The position numbers and the translations under genes were made by a program. From Nematostella vectensis (taxonomy: Eukaryota > Cnidaria > Anthozoa > Actiniaria > Edwardsiidae), in assembly GCF_932526225.1 (NCBI RefSeq), contig NC_064040.1, forward strand, positions 1 to 64,000: DNA of 64,000 nucleotides. Reading direction: 5' to 3'. Of the stretch, positions 24,330-34,450 are shown piece by piece (positions within the stretch are counted from its first letter, which is position 1; each line of letters opens with the position of its first letter). Below the pieces are notes generated by a model that saw only the letters and a program-made list of their open reading frames with translations, had not been told where the DNA came from and searched no databases.

Positions 24330-24570
24330 CATTATCATTATCATTATCATTATCATTATCATTATCATTATCATTATCATTATCATTATCATTATCATTA
24401 TCATTATCATTATCATTATCATTATCATTATCATTATCATTATCATTATCATTATCATTATCATTATCATTATCATTATCATTATCATTATCATTATCAT
24501 TATCATTATCATTATCATTATCATTATCATTATCATTATCATTATCATTATCATTATCATTATCATTATC

Positions 24571-24603
<33 letters not shown>

Positions 24604-24936
24604 GTAGTGATAGGCCATTCTTTGAATCTAGAGACTATCCATTACAATGGTGGAGCAAAAAAATACAGTGTGGTTCAAGGCCACTGCGGAAAAAGGCCTG
24701 TACGCTTTTCACTACGATGAAGCCAGCTGGATAGAAAGCTTAGATGCCTTAGTTCCCGTCCAAGTGAAAGAGATTAAAAACTCTCCCGGCCTCTACAAAT
24801 TGACCACATCATTGAAAAAAATACACAGGGCGGTCTTAGGGAACAACTGATAACATACTGTGAAGGACTGTGGATAGTGATTTGATGAGGATGCATTCTG
24901 TTTGGTTACCTGGAAGGAAAAGTGATAATCCTTACC

Positions 24937-25021
<85 letters not shown>

Positions 25022-25144
25022 ATGTACAAATAATCTCTCAGAAGAATAAACATGTTTGTCAAGAAGCTCGAATATCAGAGTATTGATAGGCCTTTCTTTG
25101 AATCTAGAGACTATCCATTACAAAGGTGGAGCAAAAATACAGTG
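24008..25144 (+). repeat. Tandem duplication of the YR gene end, two copies (unit 3)
   Basis: Starts at 24008 and 24668. The first copy carries the longest microsatellite of the series, about 328 bp of alternating ATT/ATC (24277-24604); the second has pure ATT (24936-25020). The second copy keeps the 67-codon frame of the C-terminal domain fragment (24647-24850). Unit 4 has no duplication, only one ATT tract at 30237-30306. Confidence 0.85.
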
Positions 25145-25196
25145 ATTGTATCATCTGAAAAAAACAATAGGGCCCCACCCAAACCTCCTTAAATTG

Positions 25197-25210
25197 GTTG
25201 CCATGGCAAC
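25197..25210. promoter_or_regulatory. RFX-type X-box palindrome (unit 3)
   Basis: Same palindrome, 737 bp upstream of the YR start codon of the fullest gene copy, with CRE motifs between it and the ATG. Confidence 0.62.
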
Positions 25211-25349
25211 ATACTCGAAAATAATCTGCGGACCCATGTCAATGTTGTAGCTGCCAAGTCTGGTGATGATAGCTATTTCTGTTTGGGAGATATTAGCAAA
25301 AACGGATTTACCCGTGTATAAGCCAGACTTATACCTACCCCCCGACCAG

Positions 25350-25633
25350 TCTCGATCTAACCTTCTCCCTTCACGCTAGGGTCTCTGATTATTGCTTCAT
25401 TGAAGTGATGACGTCACCACCACAGGCAACCCCCCCCCCCCCACAGTGAGAACAATAAGACCGTAAGGCATCTCGGGAGACACTTCACAGGCCACGCTAA
25501 AAACGACGCCTTGTCAAGGTGAAATCAAAGTCGGCTTCACGTGTGCACTACCGCAAAATCGTCTCGATCTAACCTTCACGCTAGGGTCTCTGATTATTGC
25601 TTCATTGAAGTGATGACGTCACCACCACAGGCA
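25350..25633. repeat. About 204-bp array, 1.5 copies (unit 3)
   Basis: One full and one partial repeat upstream of the fullest YR gene, with two intact TGACGTCA sites and one CACGTG. Confidence 0.85.
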
Positions 25634-25946
25634 TACCGAACAGCTCCCACAGTAAGAACAATTTTGTTTCAGGGCATCGGACTAAATATAAATTACCATC
25701 TACTTGGCTATCTCTATGCCGCGTTCGCCTAGTGTTTTGAACCATACATCGCGGTCAACAGCACCAAACCCTTACCTTATACAGTGTGATTGCCCAATGA
25801 CGAGAAATCAACAGGGAACCCAACACGACGCAACAATCATATCTGATCATATCTATCATATTCATGAGAATATGCATTATCTATTGTCAAGGACGCGCGC
25901 GTCAGCGTCAAGTCACACTTGTTCGCGAGCCGTCTTAGTGCACACG

Positions 25947-28900
25947 ATGGCGCAGGCCGCGGGCTTGGTCCAGTATGACAGTATTACAGATGACAGTGAA
26001 GAAACGGAGAATCACGTGCCCGCCGATGAAAGCACCGCTACTGACCCGCAGGCCTCAACAGACGACACAGCAAAAAAAAAAGTGCATCCGGATGAACGTT
26101 CTTCGCGAAAATATGCCATACCGATCGCTGAACTCACAACGGAGATGGCTAAGCTTTTAAGAGATGTTAAGGTTTTTTTCACCAAAGACATTAATTTGGA
26201 AAGAAAAGGGTCGCCCATTTCTCCCTCGACCTGGACGAAGGCAAATGAGAGAATTCTATGTAAGTTTTATTTTGTCTCGTGAGTTTCATGCGTAAGCGTT
26301 CTTTTAGAGTCAGATTTCGCACCTTGCTGCTAGCTGTTACCATGACAACAACTTGTGACGACTTATATTCCCTCCCCCCCTAGGTTATCTTGGGTTCTGT
26401 AGAGACACGCTTCATTACAAAGACATCAGCCCAGATCTATTTTTAAGAACACGGTTACTCGAAAGGTATCTGGATTATTTAAAGGTAAGTCCGTCGAAAA
26501 TATGCTTAATCAATAATTTGCGCGTCGCGTCGAAGTGGTTTCAGCGCGTCGCGAAGAAACTCGGTACTAGTACCCAGGCCTCCCTCCCAATTCTTCCTTT
26601 TAAAAATGGCGGCGGCATGTTTTGAATTTTTGGAACCGACACGACGCGAGCGAACGTAAAACTGAGCTAAACATTTCTCGTTGCAGACGGACAGGAAGCT
26701 TGCATCGTCTACCCTAGGTGAGCATGTTCAATTCATCTGCTTTTTGACAACTGCGGTCGGTCTAGAATGCTAAATTCACATTTCGCAAAACTTAGTAGTA
26801 ATAAGTATGCTTAAGTAAGTATCGCCGGATAGAGTAATCTGATATTTGATGGCGCTATTGTGTAACTGGACAATTACGGATTTCGAAGAGAGTTGTATGC
26901 AAGACGACTGATACCGAATACATCTGTTTTTACCCTTGTGTCGTGGTGTGTGATTCGGTGGAAAGTCCCGGGTTTAACATTTGGAAAGAGCGCTCATGTC
27001 AGGGTTAACATGGTTGCTACTGATGTTTATATTGTAACGGTTGTTATTTAATGTCGGGGATTTACACTCGCTTAATAGATGTTGGACTGTGTTAATGATA
27101 TGTTACAACATACGCCATTATTATATCATTCTTTACTTCAGCCAATCACGCTGCCTCCTTGATCTACCCAGCAAAATTCTTGAACCGAGAACACGCCGTC
27201 ACCCTCTACAGGGATGTCAAAGTCGTTTCGCAGCTGAGGGGTGCCTGCAATGCGTTTCAGAGGCAGGCCCGCGCTGCGCAGCCCACGCAAGAGGACCTTG
27301 TCAATGCAAATAAGTGGTTGCCATGGTATGCTGCAATGATAAATCCAATAAGTAGTTAGAATAACTAGTTCGAATCCGGCTCTGGGTTCAGTTCTGGACT
27401 GGAGGTTGGGGTTGAAAGAGGATAGAACTTGTTTCGCCTGCATTTCCACTCTTTAACAGTCTCCTGACACTTCACTTACAATTTATAGGGAGGGGATACC
27501 TGTGTGCTATTCGTAGAAGTAGGGAACAGTTACCTCTCTCAGAACCCAGAGAACTTGAAACTGGTTACTCACGGTTTCATGTGATTCATTGCAGGGATGA
27601 GGTGATTCAGTGCGTGTCTCCTAACACTTCACTTAGAATTTAAAGGGGGGGATGACTGTGTGCTATTCATAAGAGTAGGCAACAGCTCCCCGTATCACGG
27701 CTAGCTATCTCTCACAGAACCCAGGGAACTTGAAACTGGTTACTAATGGTTTCATGTGATTCATTGCAGGGATGAGGTGATTCATTGTGTGGACATGCAG
27801 ACAGAAAGATTTGACATGGCACGCTCACAGGTAACGATTTCAACCAGCAGTCCTGATGTGTGAAAGCTGTAATTTGTGGGCATTGCACTGCATTGTTGGA
27901 AAGGCCTAGGCATACCGTCTTGGGTCGGCGGTAGCGGAACTCGACTCACAATTTTGCTAAAAAAAGTTTGCTTTGATTTGTCTAGAGTGCCAAGGCTAGG
28001 GAGAGCAGGAATCGGCTGTCGATCGCGCTTTTCGTATTGATACCTCCTTCCAGAGGACAAGAGATCCGGACACTGCGAATTGCCCCGTCCGGTGACAGAG
28101 AACACGTCCAGGGACTGAATTCATTAGTCTTGAATTCAGATGGCACCCTCATGTTCAGATTCGAGGATTACAAAACATGTGGCTCTCATGGGGTTGATGT
28201 CACAAATTTGCCAGTAAGTCTTTCATTTGTGATTTATCCTTTATTTTGACATGTGCTTGTAGATTGCGTGACAACAGCATATGGGAAAACACGATTATTT
28301 GTTTAAACTATGTTGTGGTTTGAAATGTGGCATGGTTTGAATTTTTTTCAAACTGGTTTGAATTTTTCAAACTAGCTCATTTTTGGATACCTAGCATTCT
28401 AAAAGGGATTTTATTTTTGAGGAGTCATTAATAAAACAGGGGCTTGGATTTTTTGGGGGTTGGGAGGTGTAACTAAAAGAACTAGATAAAAGATTATGCA
28501 AATATCCCCTTTTCAAACCAGTTTTAACAATTTCAAACCAAGAAGCATTTCAAACCACAACAACTATAATAAAGTAACCATTTAATCTTCTTCTTATCAC
28601 AAATGGAATTTTATGTGTGCTACTACTGTTTTCACATATTTTCTACTTAAATACTCTGTGTAGACTCCGTGACGTGATCATATTAGCTGACTCTCTTTTT
28701 TTTTTCACTTTCAGGAAGATCACAGATTGAACGTCATCATAAGGGAATATCTGGACAAATACAGAGATATTCTTCTCGACGCCGCTGACGATGGCACAAC
28801 CAACAATTTTCTTCTCCTGGTAAGTTATGACTTCAGTTTCCAATTATATTTCTTCAAAGGGCTCACTGATCTTCTTGGAACTAGTGATTGTTGTATAGAA

Positions 28901-30035
28901 CGTGGGACCCTAACCCTAACCCTAACCCTAACCCTAACCCTAACCCTAACCCTAACCCTAACCCTAATTCTTATAAGGTTGCGAATTATCTTTCTAAAGT
29001 AATCCAGCGAAATATTCATCTTTGAAAAGTTATCTCAACCAATTGTCTCACCCCAACAAGACACTTTGTACATCATCACTCATCCCAGGAAAGGTTATAC
29101 TCTCATTACAATCCTAGGAAGGGTTAGTTTTGGTGGTGAATTAATATTTTGAACATCTAACAATCCTACATAGGGTGACTATGAAAGCATTTAAAACAAC
29201 TACTATCCCTTTGTGGGGTCATTTTATAACCCCCTAATTTGGGGGGAGGGGGGGAGGTGGGGTTACATGAAAAAAAACATTGCATTTGAATTGATATTGA
29301 ATTGATGAGTGATTCTTTACTTTTTTTTGTTTTTAGACAGATAAAGGAAAACCCTGTAGTGGTCCCGCATTCTCAACCCACATGAAGTCTGTCTTTTACC
29401 ACCTAACAGGAGTGAGTGTCAACTTGCACCTTCTGAGAAGCTCCTTCGTGACTTATTGTTATGGGGACAGGTGAGAATTCCATGCTAAGTAGATGAAATT
29501 GCAGACTATTATCACTCACTTCCCCACAAGACTCTGGACGGCACCATGCTGTGTTTACCAGCCATTTTCCTCACGAATAAAACGATTCTGTAATGATAAC
29601 TTAGAACTATTAGTAATTACACACCGCAAGCAAAATTCACAACCAGGACTTTCTTTCTTTTGTTTTATCAGCCAGTGCACCGACGCAATGAAAGACAGTT
29701 TGGCGTCGGCCTTGAGACACACAAGGAAGCAAGCTCAACTCACCTATGACCGTAAAAATTCCAGCGAAAAGAAGAGTTTGGCTGTCAGCCTTGCTTCAGA
29801 ATTAGCAGAAAATACAATCGAGTCACTATCAGCTCAGCCGTCCGACAGAAATGCAGGGCTTGATAAAGGTAGCTGGGTTGCTCTCACAGTAGAAAGCAGC
29901 ACTCTGGCAAATCCGAACATTCTGCTAGCTAGAATTCAGAACCTCATGCCCGGTAGAAAGGCTTCGCTACTGTGGTTCAAGGCCACTGGGAAAAAGGCCT
30001 GTACGCTTTTCACTACGATGAAGCCAACTGGATAG
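25947..30035 (+). CDS. Tyrosine recombinase gene, nine exons, spliced across units 3 and 4
   Basis: Exons: 25947-26259, 26384-26484, 26687-26717, 27142-27325, 27770-27830, 27986-28213, 28715-28819, 29337-29470, 29672 to stop. All introns are GT-AG and all phases agree. Exon 1 encodes an acidic tail; exons 1-5 encode a helical region like the YR core-binding domain. Exon 6 holds PPSRGQEIRTL (R253) and FEDYKT (K293), exon 8 HLLRSSF (H372, R375), exon 9 LRHTRKQAQLTYDRR (H402, Y411). R..E...L and H-to-Y +9 spacings match the tyrosine recombinase family; the intron-rich layout and DYKT motif suggest a Crypton-like enzyme (inference). A C-terminal domain (about 452-545) looks like a small beta-barrel reader. 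Intron 7 contains 10 telomeric repeats. Exon 9 here lacks one base near 29989 (about residue 491), so the frame ends at 30035; the intact family stop lies at 30149-30151. The start was chosen at the ATG where unit classes diverge; the frame is open upstream. Confidence 0.82.
27440..27769. repeat. Local duplication around the exon 5 acceptor (unit 3)
   Basis: The sequence ending in TTCATTGCAGGGATGAGGTGATTCA occurs twice, once near 27590 and again at 27761. The first copy soon diverges (CAGTGCGTGTCTCC) and gives a decoy acceptor with a damaged exon; the second leads into the intact exon 5. Unit 4 has only one copy, so the duplication is specific to unit 3 among the two short units. Confidence 0.6.
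28312..28561. mobile_element. 250-bp MITE-like insertion in YR intron 6 (unit 3)
   Basis: The insertion is flanked by perfect 16-bp terminal inverted repeats, GTTGTGGTTTGAAATG and CATTTCAAACCACAAC, with AACTAT duplicated on both sides (28306-28311, 28562-28567). The empty site is visible in units 1, 2 and 4 as a single AACTAT. It has no coding capacity. The 6-bp target duplication does not by itself assign a superfamily. Confidence 0.88.
28908..28967. repeat. Interstitial telomeric tract 3 (10 repeats)
   Basis: Ten perfect CCCTAA repeats, twice as many as tracts 1 and 2, in intron 7 of the most complete YR gene copy in the window. Confidence 0.97.
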
Positions 30036-30237
30036 AAAGCTTAGATGCCTTAGTTCCCGTCCAAGTGAAAGAGATTTAAAACTCTCCCGGCCTCTACAAA
30101 TTGACCACATCATTGAAAAAAATACACAGGGCGGTCTTAGGGAACAACTGATAACATACTGTGAAGGACTGTGGATAGTGATTTGATGAGGATGCATTCT
30201 GTTTGTTTACCTGGAAGGAAAAGTTATAATCCTTACC

Positions 30238-30307
<70 letters not shown>

Positions 30308-30483
30308 ATGTACAAATAATCTCTCAGATGAATAAACATGTTTGTCAAGAAGCTCGAATACCAGAGTATTGATAGGCCATTCTTTGAATCTAGAGACTAT
30401 CCATTACAAAGGTGGAGCACAAATACAGTGATTGTATCATCTGAAAAAAAACAATAGGGCCCCACCCAAACCTCCTTAAATTG

Positions 30484-30497
30484 GTTGCCATGGCAAC
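30484..30497. promoter_or_regulatory. RFX-type X-box palindrome (unit 4)
   Basis: Same palindrome, about 940 bp upstream of the unit 4 ATG. Confidence 0.6.
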
Positions 30498-30636
30498 ATA
30501 CTCGAAAATAATCTGCGGACCCATGTCAATGTTGTAGCTGCCAAGTCTGGTGATGATAGCTATTTCTGTTTGGGAGATATTAGCAAAAACGGATTTACCC
30601 GTGTATAAGCCAGACTTATACCTACCCCCCGACCAG

Positions 30637-31123
30637 TCTCGATCTAACTTTCTCCCTTCACGCTAGGGTCTCTGATTATTGCTTCATTGAAGTGATGACG
30701 TCACCACCACAGGCAAACCCCCCCACAGTAAGAACAATAAGACCGTAAGGCATCTCGGGAGACACTTCACAGGCCACGCTAAAAACGACGCGTTGTCAAG
30801 GTGAAATCAAAGTCGGCTTCACGTGTGCACTACCGCAAAATCGTCTCGATCTAACCTTCACGCTAGGATCTTTGATTATTGCTTCATTGAAGTGATGACG
30901 TCACCACCACAGGCAACCCCCTTCCCCCCCCACAGTAAGAACAATAAGACCGTAAGGCATCTAGGGAGACACTTCACAGGCCACGCTAAAAACGACGCGT
31001 TGTCAAGGTGAAATCAAAGTCGGCTTCACGTGTGCACTACCGCAAGATCGTCTCGATCTAACCTTCACGCTAGGGTCTCTGATTTTTGCTTCATTGAAGT
31101 GATGACGTCACCACCACAGGCAT
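30637..31123. repeat. About 204-bp array, 2.4 copies (unit 4)
   Basis: Two full and one partial repeat with three TGACGTCA sites, upstream of the unit 4 YR fragment. Confidence 0.85.
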
Positions 31124-31435
31124 ACCGAACAGCTCCCACAGTAAGAACAATTTTGTTTCAGGGCATCGGACTAAATATAAATTACCATCTCCTTGGCTAT
31201 CTCTATGCCGCGTTCGCCTAGTGTTTTAAACCATACATCGCGGTCAACAGCACCAAACCCTTACCTTATACAGTGTGATTGCCCAATGACGAGAAATCAA
31301 CAGGGAACCCAACACGACGCAACAATCATATCTGATCATATCTATCATATTCATGGGAATATGCATTATCTATTGTCAAGGACGCGCGCGTCATCGTCAA
31401 GTCACACTTGTTCGCGAGCCGTCTTAGTGCACACG

Positions 31436-33839
31436 ATGGCGCAGGCCGCGGGCTTGGTCCAGTATGACAGTATTACAGATGACAGTGAAGAAATGGAGAA
31501 TCACGTGCCCGCCGATGAAAGCACCGTTACTGACCCGCAGGCCTCAAAAGACGACACAGCAAAAAAAAAAGTGCATCCGGATGAACGTTCTTCGCGAAAA
31601 TATGCCATACCGATCGCTGAACTCACAACGGAGATGGCTAAGCTTTTAAGAGATGTTAAGGTTTTTTTCACCAAAGACATTAATTTGGAAAGAAAAGGGT
31701 CGCCCATTTCTCCCTCGACCTAGACGAAGGCAAATGAGAGAATTCTATGTAAGTTTTATTTTGTCTCGTGAGTTTCATGCGTAAGCGTTCTTTTAGAGTC
31801 AGATTTCGCACCTTGCTGCTAGCTGTTACCATGACAACAACTTGTGACGACTTATATTCCCTCCCCCCTAGGTTATCTTGGGTTCTGTAGAGACACGCTT
31901 CATTACAAAGACATCAGCCCAGATCTATTTTTAAGAACACGGTTACTCGAAAGGTATCTGGATTATTTAAAGGTTAGTCCGTCGAAAATATGCTTAATCA
32001 ATAATTTGCGCGTCGGTACTAGTACCCAGGCCTCCCTCCCAATTCTTCCTTTTAAAAATGGCGGCGGCATGTTTTGAATTTTTGGAACCGACACGACGCG
32101 AGCGAACGTAAAACTGAGCTAAACATTTCTCGTTGCAGACGGACAGGAAGCTTGCATCGTCTACCCTAGGTGAGCATGTTCAATTCATGTGCTTTTTAAC
32201 AACTGCGGTCGGTCTAGAATGCTAAATTCACATTTCGCAAAACTTAGTAGTAATAAGTATGCTTAAGTAAGTATCGCCGGATAGAGTAATCTGATATTTG
32301 ATCGCGCTATTGTGTAACTGGACAATTACGGATTTCGAAGAGAGTTGTATGCAAGACGACTGATACCGAATATATCTGTTTTTACCCTTGTGTCGTGGTG
32401 TGTGATTCGGTGGAAAGTCCCGGGTTTAACATTTGGAAAGAGCGCTCATGTCAGGGTTAACATGGTTGCTACTGATGTTTATATTGTAACGTTTGTTATT
32501 TAATGTCGGGGATTTACACTCGCTTAATAGATGTTGGACTGTGTTAATGATATGTTACAACATACGCCATTATTATATCATTCTTTACTTCAGCCAATCA
32601 CGCTGCCTCCTTGATCTACCCAGCAAAATTCTTGAACCGAGAACACGCCGTCACCCTCTACAGGGATGTCAAAGTCGTTTCGCAGCTGAGGGGTGCCTGC
32701 AATGCGTTTCAGAGGCAGGCCCGCGCTGCGCAGCCCACGCAAGAGGACCTTGTCAATGCAAATAAGTGGTTGCCATGGTATGCTGCAATGATAAATCTAA
32801 TAAGTAGTTCGAATAACTAGTTCGAATCCGGCTCTGGGTTCAGTTCTGGACTGGAGGTTGGGGTTGAAAGAGGATAGAACTTGTTTCGCCTGCATTTCCA
32901 GTCTTTAACAGTCTCCTAACACTTCACTTACAATTTATAGGGAGGGGATACCTGTGTGCTATTCGTAGAAGTAGGGAACAGTTACCTCTCTCAGAACCCA
33001 GAGAACTTGAAACTGGTTACTAATGGTTTCATGTGATTCATTGCAGGGATGAGGTGATTCATTGTGTGGACATGAAGACAGAAAGATTTGACATGGCACG
33101 CTCACAGGTAACGATTTCAACTAGCAGTCCTGATGTGTGAAAGCTGTAATTTGTGGGCATTGCACTGCATTGTTGGAAAGGCCTAGGCATACCGTCTTGG
33201 GTCGGCGGTAGCGGAACTCGACTCACAATTTTGCTAAAAAAAGTTTGCTTTGATTTGTCTAGAGTGCCAAGGCTAGGGAGAGCAGGAATCTGCTGTCGAT
33301 CGCGCTTTTCGTATTGATACCTCCTTCCACAGGACAAGAGATCCGGACACTGCGAATTGCCCCGTCCGGTGACAGAGAACACGTCCAGGGACTGAATTCA
33401 TTAGTCTTGAATTCAGATGGCACCCTCATGTTCAGATTCGAGGATTACAAAACATATGGCTCTCATGGGGTTGATGTCACAAATTTGCCAGTAAGTCTTT
33501 CATTTGTGATTTATCCTTTATTTTAACATGTGCTTGTAGATTGCGTGACAACAGCATATGGGAAAACACGATTATTTGTTTAAACTATAATAAAGTAACC
33601 ATTTAATCTTCTTCTTATCACAAATGGAATTTTATGTGTGCTACTACTGTTTTCACATATTTTCTACTTAAATACTCTGTGTAGACTCCGTGACGTGATC
33701 ATATTAGCTGACTCTCTTTTTTTTTCACTTTCAGGAAGATCACAGATTGAACGTCATCATAAGGGAATATCTGGACAAATACAGAGATATTCTTCTCGAC
33801 GCCTCTGACGATGGCACAACCAACAATTTTCTTCTCCTG
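31436..33839 (+). pseudogene. Tyrosine recombinase 5' half (exons 1-7), unit 4
   Basis: Exons 31436-31748, 31872-31972, 32139-32169, 32594-32777, 33047-33107, 33263-33490 and 33735-33839 align one to one with those of unit 3. Codon 96 is TAG (31721-31723) where unit 3 has TGG, so the N-terminal domain is cut. Exon 2 ends at GTTAGT rather than GTAAGT. Exon 7 is followed by the telomeric remnant and then satellite DNA, so exons 8-9 are absent. This is a broken terminal copy. Confidence 0.82.
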
Positions 33840-33927
33840 GTAAGTTATGACTTCAGTTTCCAATTATATTTCTTCAAAGGGCTCACTGATCTTCTTGGAA
33901 CTAGTGATTGTTGGATAGAACGTGGGA

Positions 33928-33939
33928 CCCTAACCCTAA
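33928..33939. repeat. Interstitial telomeric remnant 4 (2 repeats)
   Basis: Two CCCTAA repeats after the usual CGTGGGA flank, then CAATAAACCTA, a degenerate continuation, followed by the first satellite unit. There is no TTCTTATAAGG on the right, so the tandem series of recombinase units ends here. Confidence 0.9.
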
Positions 33940-33978
33940 CAATAAACCTAAACTATCCCAAGCAAAGTCACCATCGGA

Positions 33979-34096
33979 CTGGAGGTTACATTCGGGAAAA
34001 GCTTCAGAGTTACATTCGGGAATTTGTTATACGAGTGTAACCTCCAAAAGGTTACAATCGATAATTTTTTTTCCGAATGTAAATTCCAAAAAGTAA
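33979..34096. other. Cluster of TTACANTCG motifs, one per 543-bp unit (first copy)
   Basis: Within about 115 bp the unit has two direct TTACATTCGGG copies (one variant in the first unit), an inverted CGAGTGTAACC, a direct GGTTACAATCG and an inverted CCGAATGTAA. GGAGGTTACA and TGTAACCTCC form a 10-bp inverted pair. The spaced, mixed-orientation motif suggests protein binding sites or the remnant of a terminal-inverted-repeat element. Confidence 0.55.
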
Positions 34097-34344
34097 CATT
34101 AGGAAAAATAAAACAGTATACTCGGAAAAAAAGGTATATCAATATATCGAGCGCTATGCTCTATGTTAGAATCTACTTAATCAAGTTATCCAAGGAATCT
34201 AGTTAGTTCTTGTGTGCATAAAATATGTACAGGATCCTGAACAAAGCATGAGCACATCAAAGATGCTGAGAGTACATCAAAATGTCCCTATACCTTCTTT
34301 TTATGTCATGACACACCAAGAACAGTATAATTAAGTATCGATAT

Positions 34345-34450
34345 TTAAAAAAAAAAATAAAGAAAAAAAAAATAGGCTATCAGCGGGAATCGAACCCGGG
34401 TCGCTGCGTTAGTAGTCAAGTGCCCGCAACGAAAGACTAACGTGGCATTG
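34345..34450 (-). other. tRNA-like B-box/T-arm with T-run, one per 543-bp unit (first copy)
   Basis: On the minus strand CCGGGTTCGATTCCCG matches a Pol III B box (GGTTCGANTCC) and a T-arm with loop TTCGATT. It is followed by TGATAGCC and then long T-runs that would end Pol III transcription. No matching 5' acceptor strand or clean anticodon arm is visible, so this is a tRNA-derived fragment and not a tRNA gene. The motif recurs in every unit with few changes (for example GGCTCGC variants near 38740 and 44718). Confidence 0.5.

Larger units (their letters stand above)
23008..28907 (+). repeat. Subtelomeric unit 3 (short class)
   Basis: Short-class unit. The left part matches units 1 and 2, but the 204-bp array has only about 1.5 copies. 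From the ATG at 25947 onward it carries YR exons 1-5 in place of the minus-strand gene. A 250-bp MITE-like insertion lies in intron 6 (28312-28561) and a local duplication in intron 4. It ends ...CGTGGGA at tract 3. Confidence 0.85.
28968..33927 (+). repeat. Subtelomeric unit 4 (short class, innermost)
   Basis: Innermost and shortest unit (4.96 kb), with a single gene end, about 2.4 copies of the 204-bp repeat and YR exons 1-7. It shows decay: a one-base deletion in exon 9 near 29989 and a TAG in exon 1 at 31721. On its right it ends in two telomeric repeats and then directly in the 543-bp satellite. Confidence 0.85.

Noticed and set aside
1475-33939. LTR or non-LTR retroelement as the basis of the units
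   Set aside because: No reverse transcriptase, RNase H, primer-binding site or LTR is visible; the only enzyme is a tyrosine recombinase. A DIRS-type origin would also need RT.
34381-34440. A genuine tRNA gene in the 543-bp unit
   Set aside because: Only the T-arm/B box is convincing; acceptor and anticodon stems do not pair.
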